A stretch of DNA of 64,000 nucleotides from Geomonas diazotrophica (GTDB taxonomy: Bacteria > Desulfobacterota > Desulfuromonadia > Geobacterales > Geobacteraceae). The notes beneath the pieces were generated by a model. It had not been told where the DNA came from and did no database searches. It saw only the letters and a program-made list of their open reading frames with translations. How positions within the stretch are numbered: position 1 is the stretch's first letter; each line of letters opens with the position of its first letter. This document shows, piece after piece, positions 46,720 through 56,717 of this stretch. Location: NCBI RefSeq assembly GCF_018919385.1, contig NZ_JAHLMF010000008.1, positions 1-64,000 of the forward strand. The letters are read 5' to 3'. A program made the position numbers and the translations under genes.

Positions 46720-47052
46720 GTGGGATTCATTGTGAAGTGGCTGTTAAACGGATTGGCGATCGTCATTACAGCGTACCTGTTGCCGGGGGTGCGCCTGTCC
46801 GGGTTCGGCGCCGCACTCATCGCGGCCCTGGTGCTGGGCCTCATCAACACCTTCATAAAGCCGGTCCTGATGCTGCTCACCCTGCCGCTCAACATCCTGA
46901 CCCTGGGCCTGCTCACCTTCGTGATCAACGCCCTGGTCATCATGCTGACCAGCGCCCTGGTGAGCGGCTTCTCGGTCGCCGGTTTCTGGTGGGCGCTCCT
47001 GTTCAGCCTCGTGCTGTCTGTGGTCAACTTCCTGCTGAACGCGATCTTCTAG
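46720..47052 (+). CDS. Phage-holin-4 family membrane protein
   Basis: GTG at 46720 is preferred because AGGAGG is 7 bases upstream; the ATG at 46696 has no such site. 110 residues, four TM spans, with the characteristic KPVLMLLTLPLNILTLGL segment. Widespread in bacteria (DUF360 type), role unknown. Its stop overlaps the convergent methyltransferase stop by 3 bases. Confidence 0.75.
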   Translation: MGFIVKWLLNGLAIVITAYLLPGVRLSGFGAALIAALVLGLINTFIKPVLMLLTLPLNILTLGLLTFVINALVIMLTSALVSGFSVAGFWWALLFSLVLSVVNFLLNAIF

Positions 47053-47705
47053 AGCGGCTCCCCCATCAGCAGGCGGTTCTTCGGCGTGATGTCGAGGGGG
47101 ATACTCTGGGTGTAGACCCGGTACCCCTGGCTGCGGAGACGGGCGGCCCGGGTGACGTCGACGGCGAGAGGGCCATCCAACCACCCCCCAATTCCGCCAT
47201 CGTCACAGCTGCGCAGGTCGTGGCAACACGGCAGCACGGCGACCCGGCAGCGCGAGGCGACGGCCCGCTCCAGCACGAGATCGGTGAGGGAGCCGCAGGC
47301 ATGGGCAGAGACCACGATGTCGCCCGGGTGCAACTCGACCAGGCTCAGGTCCTGCTCCAGAAGGGAGAACCGATCGGCTGCCACCGGCCATTCCGCCCGG
47401 ATTTCGCAGGAAAGCCGGGCGGCGCTTTGCGGAACGCGCAAATCAACGCCGATGCCTTCCTTAAGCTCGCGGTCGAGGATGAGCAGCACCTGCGCCAACA
47501 AGCCGTGCCCGGCGGCAAGGTCCACCACCCGCCCCCCGCGAAAGCGCCGGTGCACCCGTCGCGCCACCTCCCACGCCTCGTAGAGCTCCTTTCGCGGGAG
47601 ACACCCGGCCCGGCACACGGCGCGGGCGATGCGGTCAAAGAGGGTATCGCCGGGAAAATGCGGCAGCATGCGCTCGGTCAGTCGGTTCTTGGAAGATCGG
47701 TCCAT
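47049..47705 (-). CDS. SAM-dependent methyltransferase-like protein
   Basis: 218 residues from ATG 47705. Class I fold: GGRVVDLAAGHGLLAQVLL (motif I), GIGVDLR, and HPGDIVVSAHACGSLTDLVL, with Cys in LPCCHDL. The HACG and PCCH motifs are typical of a bacterial methyltransferase group with unknown substrate. Upstream DNA is a REP-like repeat, so the longer frame is rejected. Confidence 0.7.
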   Translation of the reverse strand: MDRSSKNRLTERMLPHFPGDTLFDRIARAVCRAGCLPRKELYEAWEVARRVHRRFRGGRVVDLAAGHGLLAQVLLILDRELKEGIGVDLRVPQSAARLSCEIRAEWPVAADRFSLLEQDLSLVELHPGDIVVSAHACGSLTDLVLERAVASRCRVAVLPCCHDLRSCDDGGIGGWLDGPLAVDVTRAARLRSQGYRVYTQSIPLDITPKNRLLMGEPL

Positions 47706-47727
47706 TCTCGGTAATTCCTTGTACTCC

Positions 47728-47770
47728 CCTCGCCCACCGGCGCTACGCCCGACAGGCGGGAGAGGGGCTT
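47728..47770. repeat. REP-like hairpin before the DUF72 gene
   Basis: CCCCTCGCCC and GGGAGAGGGG flank a GGCGCTACGCCC inner hairpin. Member of the same family as copies at 34037 and 48700. Confidence 0.5.
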
Positions 47771-47791
47771 TGGGGGGCATCGGGAGGTCCC

Positions 47792-48733
47792 ATGGCACCA
47801 GGCAAAATCCGCATTGGCACCTGCTCCTGGACGGAAAGCAGCCTCATCGAAAGCGGCACCTTCTATCCGCGCGGTGCCGGCACGCCCAAGGCACGCCTGA
47901 AGTTCTACGCCCGCCAGTTCGATACCGTTGAGATAGAGAGTTCCTACTACCAGATACCTTCGGTCGAGATGGCGCAAGCCTGGACGGAGCGCACGCCGCC
48001 AGGTTTCCTGTTCCACGTCAAGGCGTTCGGCGCCCTTACGGGTCACAACATCGACCCGCGCCGGCTACCGGCCGAACTGCAAGCGTTGCTGGCGCCGGGC
48101 GAGCTGGACCGGGAGGAGTTGCACGTGGCCGAGCCCGGGATGCTCAAAGCGATGGCCCAGGCGCTGCTGGACGCCCTGGAACCGCTCAGGCAGGCACGCA
48201 AGATGGGATTCACCATCTTCCAGTTCCCTCCCTGGTTCGGCTACAAGAAGGCGAACCTGGATTACCTGCGCTACTGCAAGGAACTGATGGCGGGGATACC
48301 GATTGCGGTCGAGTTCCGCCACGGCAGCTGGTTCACCGCGCATCACCGCGACGAACTCTTCGCCTTCCTCAAGGAACACAAGATCACCTACATCACCTGC
48401 GACGAGCCCCAGTACGGAAACCTCTCCACCGCCCCCTTCCATCCGGAAGCGACCACCGGGATCGCCTACCTCAGGCTGCATGGCAGAAACGGCGACTGCT
48501 GGCACAGCGATGTCCCCGGCGACGAGTACCTCTACCCGGAAGCGGAACTGCAGGAGATCGCGCGGCACGCCCTGCGGCTGAGCGAGACGGCGCGAACGAC
48601 GTTCATCATGTTCAACAACTGCCGATGCGGTTACGCTGTGAAAAACGCGCTGGAGATGCGGGAGCATTGCAGAGTGGTCCCCCCTCCCCAAGCCCCCTCG
48701 CCCTCCGGGAGAGGGTGGCCGAAGGCCGGGTGA
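47792..48733 (+). CDS. DUF72 (YecE-like) protein with repeat-derived C-terminus
   Basis: 313 residues. Begins IRIGTCSWTESS and has FHVKAFG, FQFPPWFGY and NNCRCGYAVKNAL as in DUF72, a TIM-barrel family of unknown enzymatic role. The final 18 or so residues (PPPQAPSPSGRGWPKAG) are encoded by a REP-like element, meaning the element replaced or extended the original end. GGAGG precedes the ATG. Confidence 0.85.
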   Translation: MAPGKIRIGTCSWTESSLIESGTFYPRGAGTPKARLKFYARQFDTVEIESSYYQIPSVEMAQAWTERTPPGFLFHVKAFGALTGHNIDPRRLPAELQALLAPGELDREELHVAEPGMLKAMAQALLDALEPLRQARKMGFTIFQFPPWFGYKKANLDYLRYCKELMAGIPIAVEFRHGSWFTAHHRDELFAFLKEHKITYITCDEPQYGNLSTAPFHPEATTGIAYLRLHGRNGDCWHSDVPGDEYLYPEAELQEIARHALRLSETARTTFIMFNNCRCGYAVKNALEMREHCRVVPPPQAPSPSGRGWPKAG

Positions 48734-48831
48734 GGGCGGTGTCATAGTCAGGAAGGCAGCCATCCGGACAGAGGGGTAGAGACAACTGACGCCCTCACCC
48801 CTCCCCTCTCCCGAAGGGCGAGGGAGAAAGG
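48700..48831. repeat. Opposed REP-like pair
   Basis: CCCTCGCCCTCCGGGAGAGGGT with GGCCGAAGGCC at 48700-48737 and the inverted CCCTCTCCCGAAGGGCGAGGG copy near 48810-48831, about 60 bases of spacer. The left copy forms the 3' end of the DUF72 gene. Confidence 0.7.
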
Positions 48832-48838
48832 CAGATTC

Positions 48839-49615
48839 CTACTCCGACCGCGCCGCCAGCAGGTCGTTCACCACCACCCCCGCCATGGTCAGACCGAAGA
48901 TGGAAGGGATGAAGGAAACACTTCCCAGGATGACGCGGCGGTGCTCGCAGGAGAACTTCTGGTCGTCCTTGTTGGGGCAGATGCAGTTCCCCTTGCAGCC
49001 GCCGTCCTTGACCTCCTGCTCGCGGTACTCCTCGGTGGAGAAGACCACCTTAACCCCCTGCTCGATCCCCTGCTTCTTCAAGAGCTTGCGCACCGAGCGC
49101 GCCATGCGGCACTTGTGGGTCTGGGAGATGTCTGCCACGCCGATCTTGGTCGGGTCGAGTTTCGCAGCGGCACCCATACTGGATATGATGGGGATGTCCT
49201 TCTCACGGCAGGTACGGATCAGGTGCAGCTTGCTGGTGATGTGATCGATGGCGTCGACCACGTAGTCGTAGTGATCGTGGAGCAGAAAATCGCTGTTCTC
49301 GGCCGAGTAGAAGTCGTGATAGGGGACGATCTCCGCCTGCGGGTTGATCTGGCGCATGCGCTCGGCCATGACCAGGGCCTTGGCCTTGCCCACGGTGCCG
49401 TCCATGGCGTGCAGCTGGCGGTTCACGTTGGTGAGGCAGATGTCGTCGAAATCGACGATCACCAGGCGTCCGATGCCGGCGCGCACCAGGGCTTCAGCGG
49501 CATAGCTCCCTACGCCGCCCAGGCCGAAGATGGCAACGGTGGAATTTTTCAGTTTGTCGAGTCCGGCAGGTCCAATGAGGAGTTCGGTACGTGAAAAACG
49601 GTGCAAATGTGACAT
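48839..49615 (-). CDS. tcdA: tRNA threonylcarbamoyladenosine dehydratase (TcdA)
   Basis: 258 residues, ThiF/E1 fold: GLGGVGSYAAEALVRAGIG nucleotide motif, DFDDICLTNVNRQ, and two Cys pairs in CKGNCICP. Cyclises t6A of tRNA to ct6A using ATP. Full length for the family. Confidence 0.88.
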   Translation of the reverse strand: MSHLHRFSRTELLIGPAGLDKLKNSTVAIFGLGGVGSYAAEALVRAGIGRLVIVDFDDICLTNVNRQLHAMDGTVGKAKALVMAERMRQINPQAEIVPYHDFYSAENSDFLLHDHYDYVVDAIDHITSKLHLIRTCREKDIPIISSMGAAAKLDPTKIGVADISQTHKCRMARSVRKLLKKQGIEQGVKVVFSTEEYREQEVKDGGCKGNCICPNKDDQKFSCEHRRVILGSVSFIPSIFGLTMAGVVVNDLLAARSE

Positions 49616-49718
49616 GTTTCCTTTGCCTTTGACGCTTTTGCTGGGATGGTAACGGCAAAGTATCTCATAGATGAGGCGTGCCTTGGAAGCGAAACTTTAA
49701 CAGGGGAATCAACAACTA

Positions 49719-49976
49719 TCAGCGGCGGGGCAGCGGGTTTCCCGACTCGGTCCGTATCCGTTCAAACCCCTCCTGCTTGGCGACTTCTTCATCGTAGGTA
49801 TAAAAAATGGCGTAGTTGCTCCCTACGCCATGCGGATCCAGCTGTATCCCTTTCTCTTCCCACTGCCTGAAAAGCTGCAGGCTCTCCTCGAAATTGCGGA
49901 TCAGATCGGCGATGGTCCTCGCGCCGACTGCAGTGAACTTGATCTGATGAACATGCTCGTAGCGCACTCTTTGCAT
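49719..49976 (-). CDS. Small conserved-looking protein, unknown function
   Basis: 85 residues from ATG 49976 (GGGGAGG upstream). Charged with alternating helices; no signal or TM. A segment GVGSNYAIFYTYDEEVAKQ ends in a basic tail. I do not recognise a family. Stands alone between tcdA and the tolC operon. Confidence 0.5.
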   Translation of the reverse strand: MQRVRYEHVHQIKFTAVGARTIADLIRNFEESLQLFRQWEEKGIQLDPHGVGSNYAIFYTYDEEVAKQEGFERIRTESGNPLPRR

Positions 49977-50056
49977 AGCCACCTCCCCAGCCACCTTAAC
50001 ACTCGCCAATTGTAGCGTGAATCATGCTACTGGCAAACTCGCGGAGGCTGTGGCGG

Positions 50057-51538
50057 CTATTTCATCTTTTCGTAAAGATGGTCGGCCTCAGAGTCGGAGA
50101 CGCTGATCCCCTGTTGGTCGAGGATCACCCCGGTCACACGCCACAGTTGCGTGATGGAGTTGTTGTAGTCGACCACGGCCTGGATCTGGTTCCCCTTGGC
50201 CGCCACCAGGTCGTTCTCCACGTCGAAGACATCCTTGGTGGTGGCGAGCCCGACGTCGTGCCTCTTCTGGAAGGCCCGCAACCGGTCCTCGGCGTAGGCG
50301 GTGCCGCGCGCGGTCACGTCGAGCTGCTGGTAGCTGGCCGCCACCAGGCGGATCGCGGCCTTCACGTCCCTAACGACCCCGGATTCGATGCTTTGCAGCT
50401 GGGTCTGGGCCTGCTCGAGGGCCAGCTTCTTCCTGATGTAGTCGTTCTCGGCGCTGCGGTTGCCCAAGGGATAGCTGAACTGCAGCCCCACCCCCCAACT
50501 CGGCTCGCTGATCGTTGCCGTCTTTTCCAGACCGCCCAGAAAGCGGCGATCGAAGCCACCGGTGCCGACGCTGGCGTTGAGGGTCAGATCGGGCAGGGTC
50601 TGGTTCTTGGCCACCCGCTGCTGCAGATCGTTGATCCTGATCACGTCGCGCTGCGTGGCCAGTTCGGTGCGGTTGCCCAGCGCATCGTCCAGCGCCTGCT
50701 GCTCCGAGAGGTTGTAGCTGTTGCGGTAGGGCTGGTCGGCCAAAGCGATCTCCGCGGAGGGTGGAAGTTGCAGTTCGACGCGCAACACGTCCATCTGGTC
50801 CCGAACCGCCCGTTCCGCATCGATGACCTGCTTCTCGCGCGTGGCGACCTGGAACTCGGAGTTCAAAAGCTCGTACGCGGGGAGCACCCCCGCCTTTACC
50901 CGCCCCTGGTCGTCCTGAAGGATGCGCTTGGCCAACGCGAGCGAAGTGCGGCGCACCTCCAGCACCTCGAGCAGGTTATAGAGCTGGAAATAGTCGTTGC
51001 GCACCTTGGCAACGGTGTCGCTCAGCCGGGTCCTGAAGACGTTCAGGGTTTCCCCCTTGGTGAAACGGGAGACGTTGATGGCGAGGTCGGTGGTATCCTT
51101 CCCGAATCCCTTGAGGAGCGGCTGTTTCAGCGACAGGTCGATGGCGTTGGAGTAGTACTTCGCGGAATTGCTGATCCAGCCGCTCTGCGCGGTGACGCCG
51201 ACGACGGCGCCGGTGGGCAGGAGCTGGCTCACCCCTGCATTCGCGGTGACCTGGTCGATCTGCTGCGGCCGGAAGGTCAGGATATTGCTGCTGTTGCTGC
51301 GATCGTAGTTCACCCCGAGTGACAGCACGGGGTCGTAGATCCCGAGGTTGCGCCGGATGTCGGCCTCGGCCATGGCGGGATTGTAGAGCTCCACCTTCAG
51401 GTCGAGGTTTTTCTCGAAAGCCATCTTGATGGCGTCCTTCAGCGTCAGGTTGATGGTGGGCTGCGCGAAAGCCGAGGTGGCGGCACCGAACGTCAGGCAA
51501 AAGGAAAGGGCCAGCGCTGTTTTCCTGTTTCTCTTCAT
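50057..51538 (-). CDS. TolC-family outer-membrane channel
   Basis: 493 residues, signal peptide to about AFA, two OEP repeats (TLKDAIKMAFEKNLDLKV; YAEDRLRAFQKRHDVGLA). Last gene of the four-gene MacAB-type operon, 31 bases after the permease. Different from the cusC-type channel at 20307. Confidence 0.85.
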   Translation of the reverse strand: MKRNRKTALALSFCLTFGAATSAFAQPTINLTLKDAIKMAFEKNLDLKVELYNPAMAEADIRRNLGIYDPVLSLGVNYDRSNSSNILTFRPQQIDQVTANAGVSQLLPTGAVVGVTAQSGWISNSAKYYSNAIDLSLKQPLLKGFGKDTTDLAINVSRFTKGETLNVFRTRLSDTVAKVRNDYFQLYNLLEVLEVRRTSLALAKRILQDDQGRVKAGVLPAYELLNSEFQVATREKQVIDAERAVRDQMDVLRVELQLPPSAEIALADQPYRNSYNLSEQQALDDALGNRTELATQRDVIRINDLQQRVAKNQTLPDLTLNASVGTGGFDRRFLGGLEKTATISEPSWGVGLQFSYPLGNRSAENDYIRKKLALEQAQTQLQSIESGVVRDVKAAIRLVAASYQQLDVTARGTAYAEDRLRAFQKRHDVGLATTKDVFDVENDLVAAKGNQIQAVVDYNNSITQLWRVTGVILDQQGISVSDSEADHLYEKMK

Positions 51539-51569
51539 GGGTGATCCTTTCGACCAGCTTGTTAAACGG

Positions 51570-52798
51570 TTACTCGTATCTCAGGGCGTCGATCGGGTTC
51601 AGCGACGCCGCCTTGCGGGCCGGGTAGAAGCCGAAGAAGACCCCGACCCCGGCCGAGAAGGCGAAGGCGATGACGATGGTGTTGACCGAAATCAGGGTGG
51701 GCCAGCCGATGAAACTCGCCACGAGTTTCGCACCCGCTACGCCCAGCAGCATCCCGATGACCCCGCCGCAGGTGGTGAGAAGCACGGCCTCGGTCAGAAA
51801 CTGCAGCAGTATGTCGCGCTTTTTGGCGCCGATGGCGATGCGGATGCCGATCTCGCGGGTCCTCTCGGTGACCGATACCAGCATGATGTTCATGATGCCG
51901 ATGCCGCCAACCACCAAGGAGATCGAGGCCACCGCGCCCAGCAGGATGGACATCACCTTCGAGGACTGCTCGGTGACCGCCAGGAGCTCGGAGAGGTTCC
52001 TGATGGTGTAGTCGACCTCGCGGTTGGGACCGATCCGGTGACGCTGGTTCAAGAGCTCGGTGACCTCCTCCTCGGCCTTGTCCAGCACCTCGGCGTCCTT
52101 GGCCTGCACCATGATCGAGCCGACCACGTTGGGAAACTGGCTTCCCAGGAGCTTTCTCTGGGCGGTACGCAGCGGTACGTAGATCACGTCGTCCTGGTCC
52201 TGCCCCTGCGGCGACTGCCCCTTCCTCCCCAGAAGGCCCACCACGGTGAAGGGAATCTTCTTGATCCTGATGATCTTCCCCACCGGGTCGGTGCCGCCGA
52301 AGAGGTTATCAGCGACGGTCTGGCCGATCAAGCAGTTCTTGGTGGCGCCGTCGACGTCGGACTGGGTGATGTTGCGGCCGGCGATGATGGTCCAGTCCCG
52401 GACGTCGACCATCTCCGGGGTGACGCCGTAGACCACGGTGGACCAGTTCTGGTTGCCGTACACCACCTGCCCGGAGCCGCGCACGTTGGGCGCCACCGCC
52501 GCGACCGACGGGCATTCTGCCTTGATGGCGCGGGCGTCGTCGTAGGTGAGGGTCTGGGTGCCGCCGGAGCCGGAACGCATGCCGCCGGAGGTGACTGAGC
52601 CGGGAAGCACCAGGAGCAGGTTCGAGCCGATGCTGGAGATCTGGTCCGAGATCATTTTGCTGGCGCCGGAACCGATGGCGACCATGGCGATCACGGCGGC
52701 GATGCCGATGATGATCCCCAGCATGGTGAGCAGCGCGCGCATCTTGTTGACGCGCAGGGCGCGCAGGGCTATGAGCAGGCTTTGCCAAAGGGTCGTCA

Positions 52799-52799
<1 letters not shown>
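51570..52799 (-). CDS. macB: MacB-type ABC permease
   Basis: 409 residues: TM about 20-42, large periplasmic domain, three C-terminal TM spans, with VTERTREIGIRIAIGAKKRDIL (read as a block). Here the permease and ATPase are separate genes; E. coli MacB fuses them. Shares one base with the ATPase stop. Confidence 0.88.
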
Positions 52800-53521
<722 letters not shown>

Positions 53522-54787
53522 TTAGAACCTCGGCCCCATGGGCGACCCCATGCCGCCTTTCTTCTTATCCTGGCTTAGCTGCTCCACTACGACATCGTCG
53601 CCTTCCTTTAGGTTGCCGGTCAGCACCTCGACGTAACTGCCGTCGCTGATGCCGGTGGTGATGGCAACCGGCACCGGCTTGCCTTCGGCGCTGAGCTTAT
53701 AGACCTTTTGGCCGCCTTCCTTGCCGCCACCTTTCCCCTTGGGGCCGGCGCCAGCGCCGCGCCCGCCGCCGGCACCGGTCATGCCGCCGGGTCCGGCCGA
53801 GCCGCCGGCACCATTTTTGGCCGCGCCCGGTTTTTCCTTGTCGGAACGAGGCTTGAAGCGGAGCGCCGCGGCCGGTACCTTGAGGAGGTTGTCCTTTCTC
53901 AGGGTCTCCACGGTGACGTTGGCGGTCATCCCCGGTTTCAGTTTCAGCTCCTTGTTGTCCACCGCGATAACGGTGACGTAGGTGACCACGTTCTGGGTGA
54001 CCACCGGCGCGTTCCTGATCTGCACCACCTTACCCTCGAACTGCCGGTCTGAGTAGGCATCGACGGTGAAGGTCGCCTTCTGGCCGATCTGCAATTTACT
54101 GATGTCCGACTCGTCCACGCTGGTGTCGATCTGCATCTTGGTGAGGTCTTGGGCGATGGTGAACAAGGTCGGCGTCTGGAAGGAGGCGGCGACGGTCTGC
54201 CCCACGTCCACGTTGCGGGAGACGACGGTGCCGTCCACCGGCGACCTGATGGTGGAGTAGTTGAGGTTAGTTTCGGCCTGCTTTAGGGCGCCGCGGGTCT
54301 GCAGCACGGTGGCCTCCGCCGCCTTCACGCCGGTCAGGGCTGAGTCATAGGCCGTCTGGGCCGCATCGAGATCGCTCTGGGCGATGATCCCTTCCTTCAG
54401 CAACTCCCGGTTGCGCCCGAGCGTTCTCTTGGCGTCGGCAAGCGTCACCTTGGACTTGGCGAGGGACGCCTCGGCGTTGAGGGCGTTGCCGCGGGACTGC
54501 TGCACCGCCGAGTTGAACAGCGCCGGGTCGATCTGGGCTATCGGCTGCCCCTTCTTCACAGGCGAGTTGAAGTCGACGTAGAGCTTCGCGATGGTCCCGG
54601 AAACCTGAGTACCTACCTGGACGGTAACCACCGCGTTCAAGGTGCCGGTGGCGGAGACCGTGGAGGTGATGGCACCGCGCTCGACCTTCAGCGTCTTGTA
54701 CTGCACCTTCGGGGGTTGCTTGAAGTAGAAATAGCCGGCCGCTCCCAGAACGGTCAATAGTATGACGGCGCCTACGATTTTTTTCAC
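53522..54787 (-). CDS. macA: MacA-like periplasmic adaptor
   Basis: 421 residues: N-terminal anchor, lipoyl/barrel domain (GAITSTVSATGTLNAVVTVQVG, as a block), long coiled-coil hairpin, beta barrel, and a Gly/Lys-rich insert (GGRGAGAGPKGKGGG) in the C-terminal third. Links the permease to the TolC channel. First gene of the operon; 0 bases from the ATPase. Confidence 0.85.
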   Translation of the reverse strand: MKKIVGAVILLTVLGAAGYFYFKQPPKVQYKTLKVERGAITSTVSATGTLNAVVTVQVGTQVSGTIAKLYVDFNSPVKKGQPIAQIDPALFNSAVQQSRGNALNAEASLAKSKVTLADAKRTLGRNRELLKEGIIAQSDLDAAQTAYDSALTGVKAAEATVLQTRGALKQAETNLNYSTIRSPVDGTVVSRNVDVGQTVAASFQTPTLFTIAQDLTKMQIDTSVDESDISKLQIGQKATFTVDAYSDRQFEGKVVQIRNAPVVTQNVVTYVTVIAVDNKELKLKPGMTANVTVETLRKDNLLKVPAAALRFKPRSDKEKPGAAKNGAGGSAGPGGMTGAGGGRGAGAGPKGKGGGKEGGQKVYKLSAEGKPVPVAITTGISDGSYVEVLTGNLKEGDDVVVEQLSQDKKKGGMGSPMGPRF

Positions 54788-54987
54788 GAGTCCACCTCTT
54801 TGATATTCTTAAGACTGCCGTTGCATTGCCGGCTGGCAGCACCAGTCCTGCGAAAGGGTAAATGCCAAATGTGCAAGAAAGATGAAACCGGCGAAATATC
54901 TGCAATCCGCAGTCAATCCGTCACTTTAACCATCCCTGAACCGGGGGTCAATGAAATTAATTTAGCTGTTCAGTAGCCATGCAACAT

Positions 54988-55015
54988 TTGACACCACTAA
55001 CCACCCCTGTACAAT
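54988..55015 (+). promoter_or_regulatory. Promoter of the superoxide dismutase gene
   Basis: TTGACA (54988-54993), 16-base spacer, TACAAT (55010-55015), followed by a 58-base leader to the ATG with GGAGAG ribosome site. Confidence 0.65.
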
Positions 55016-55073
55016 TAGTCCGAGTTTTTGCGGAACCGCTGCAAATGTCACATTCAACTAAAAGGAGAGAGTT

Positions 55074-55658
55074 ATGACGGCGTTCACGGCAAAAGACTAC
55101 TCCCAACTCATTGGGATGCCCGGGTTCAGCGAGGCGCTCCTCAACAACCACTTCACGCTGTACCAGGGGTACGTGAAAAACAGCAACGCCCTCGACGAGC
55201 TGCTCATGCAACTGCGCAAGGACGGCAAGGGCTCCGAGCCTGTCTTCGCGGAACTGAAGAGGCGGTTCGGGTGGGAGTTCAACGGCATGAGGCTGCACGA
55301 GCTCTACTTCGAGAACCTGGGAGGCAACCAGCCTATCAACCAGGACGGCAGGCTGGCGGCAAGGCTGCACCAGGACTTCGGGAGCTACGACGAATGGGTC
55401 CAGGACTTCAAGTCCGTGGGCGCCATGCGCGGCATCGGCTGGGCCATCCTGTACCAGGACGCGCACAGCGGCAGGCTGATGAACTGTTGGATCAATGAAC
55501 ATGATGTCGGCCACCCCGCCTGCTGCGCCCCCATTCTTGTGATGGACGTGTTCGAGCACGCCTTCATGACCGATTACGGCCTCAAACGCGCCGACTACAT
55601 CAACTCCTTCTTCCAGAACGTCGACTGGAGTAAGGCCGAGGAACGGATGCAGATGTAG
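55074..55658 (+). CDS. sodB: Iron/manganese superoxide dismutase
   Basis: 194 residues. The four metal ligands His26, His75, Asp158 and His162 are visible (NNHFTLYQGY, RLHELYFENLGG, VMDVFEHAFM). No signal peptide, so cytoplasmic. The sequence around GHPACCAPILVMDVFEHAF departs from the common SOD WEHAYY pattern, so metal choice is uncertain. Followed by its own terminator. Confidence 0.88.
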   Translation: MTAFTAKDYSQLIGMPGFSEALLNNHFTLYQGYVKNSNALDELLMQLRKDGKGSEPVFAELKRRFGWEFNGMRLHELYFENLGGNQPINQDGRLAARLHQDFGSYDEWVQDFKSVGAMRGIGWAILYQDAHSGRLMNCWINEHDVGHPACCAPILVMDVFEHAFMTDYGLKRADYINSFFQNVDWSKAEERMQM

Positions 55659-55687
55659 CGCAGCGCCCCCCCGCCTCTTGAAGTGAC

Positions 55688-55715
55688 AAAAGGGTCTCCC
55701 GCAAGAGACCCTTTT
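55688..55715 (+). terminator. Terminator of the superoxide dismutase gene
   Basis: AAAAGGGTCTC (55688-55698) pairs with GAGACCCTTTT (55705-55715), then CTTTT. Confidence 0.85.
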
Positions 55716-55779
55716 CTTTTATCCTCAGGCAGTTGCCATTTCCCAATCTTTACAAGCTATATAAGTGCCGCAAGTCTAA

Positions 55780-56450
55780 GGGGCGTGTTTCCACCTTAAC
55801 GGCATGTCGGTGGGGGGCAAGTGGGCGTGCCGTTGGACCCTAACGGCATACCTAGTTAGGGTTAAGTGGTATGCCGCTAGAGCCTAAGGGCATACCGTTT
55901 GGAGTTAAGTGGTATGCCGTTAGAGCCAAAGGGCATACCGTTTGGAGTTAAGTGGTATGCCGTTAAAGCCTAAGGGCATACCGTTTGGAGTTAAGTGGTA
56001 TGCCGTTAAAGCCTAAGGGCATACCGTTTGGAGTTAAGTGGTATGCCGTTAAAGCCAAAGGGCATACCGTTTGGAGTTAAGTGGTATGCCGTTAAAGCCT
56101 AAGGGCATACCGTTTGGAGTTAAGTGGTATGCCATCAGAGCCAAAGGGCATACCGTTTGGACTTAAGTGGTATGCCGTCAGAGCCTAAGGGCATACCGGT
56201 TGGAGTTAAGTGGTATGCCATCAGAGCCAAATGGCATACCGGTTAGAGTTAAGTGGTATGCCGTTAGAGCCAAAGGGCATACCGGTTGGAGTTAAGTGGT
56301 ATGCCATCAGAGCCTAAGGGCATACCGTTTGGAGTTAAGTGGTATGCCGTTAGAGCCAAAGGGCATACCGTTTGGAGTTAAGTGGTATGCCGTCAGCCCC
56401 TAAGGGCATGCTGGTCAGCGTCGAGTGGCGTGCATTTCAGCTGGAATTGC
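55780..56450. repeat. 43-bp tandem repeat array with an 8-bp inverted repeat in each unit
   Basis: Thirteen well-kept units start at 55866 and every 43 bases to 56382 (each beginning GTGGTATGCC). Each unit is GGTATGCC, a 13-base centre, GGCATACC and a 14-base linker (GTTTGGAGTTAAGT). The centre varies between two types (ending CCTAAG or CCAAAG) that often alternate, hinting at an 86-base higher unit. Degenerate units flank both sides (near 55780-55865 and 56425-56450). 43 is not a multiple of 3, so no protein repeat. Not a CRISPR: centres are near-identical, not unique spacers. The function is unknown. Confidence 0.9.
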
Positions 56451-56463
56451 AGGGACTTCCGCT

Positions 56464-56631
56464 CTAACGGTGGCAGGTCCCGCAAAAACGGTCAGCCGTG
56501 CCGGCAATCTGGCTGCCGCAGGAAGCACAGGCATTGTCCCACTCCGGGTGTCCAGCGTCAGCAGCCCGTTTCTTGGCCTCCAACCGCCTCACCTCGGCCT
56601 CCATCTCCTCGTTGTACTGAGTCTCGAACAT
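56464..56631 (-). CDS. 55-residue zinc-ribbon protein
   Basis: The ATG at 56631 follows GGAGAG 8 bases away. The protein has an acidic/basic coiled helix (EEMEAEVRRLEAKKRAA) and two Cys pairs, CASC and CGTC, making a zinc ribbon. No partner is known. It lies between the 43-bp array and an MFS gene. Too short for many gene callers but well supported by the ribosome site and motif. Confidence 0.6.
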   Translation of the reverse strand: MFETQYNEEMEAEVRRLEAKKRAADAGHPEWDNACASCGSQIAGTADRFCGTCHR

Positions 56632-56717
56632 CGCGTTGCTCTCCTTTCGATGCGTTACCTTCGCCGACCGCGCTTACGCCAGTCAGCCGTAGCGGTGGCG
56701 AAGGGATAAGGAACTGC

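Noticed and set aside
54788-54960. Sigma-54 promoter for the MacAB-type operon
   Set aside because: TGGCAT near 54863 has no GC at the -12 distance.
55780-56450. CRISPR array
   Set aside because: The units are nearly identical over their full 43 bases with no unique spacers, and no cas genes are in the window.
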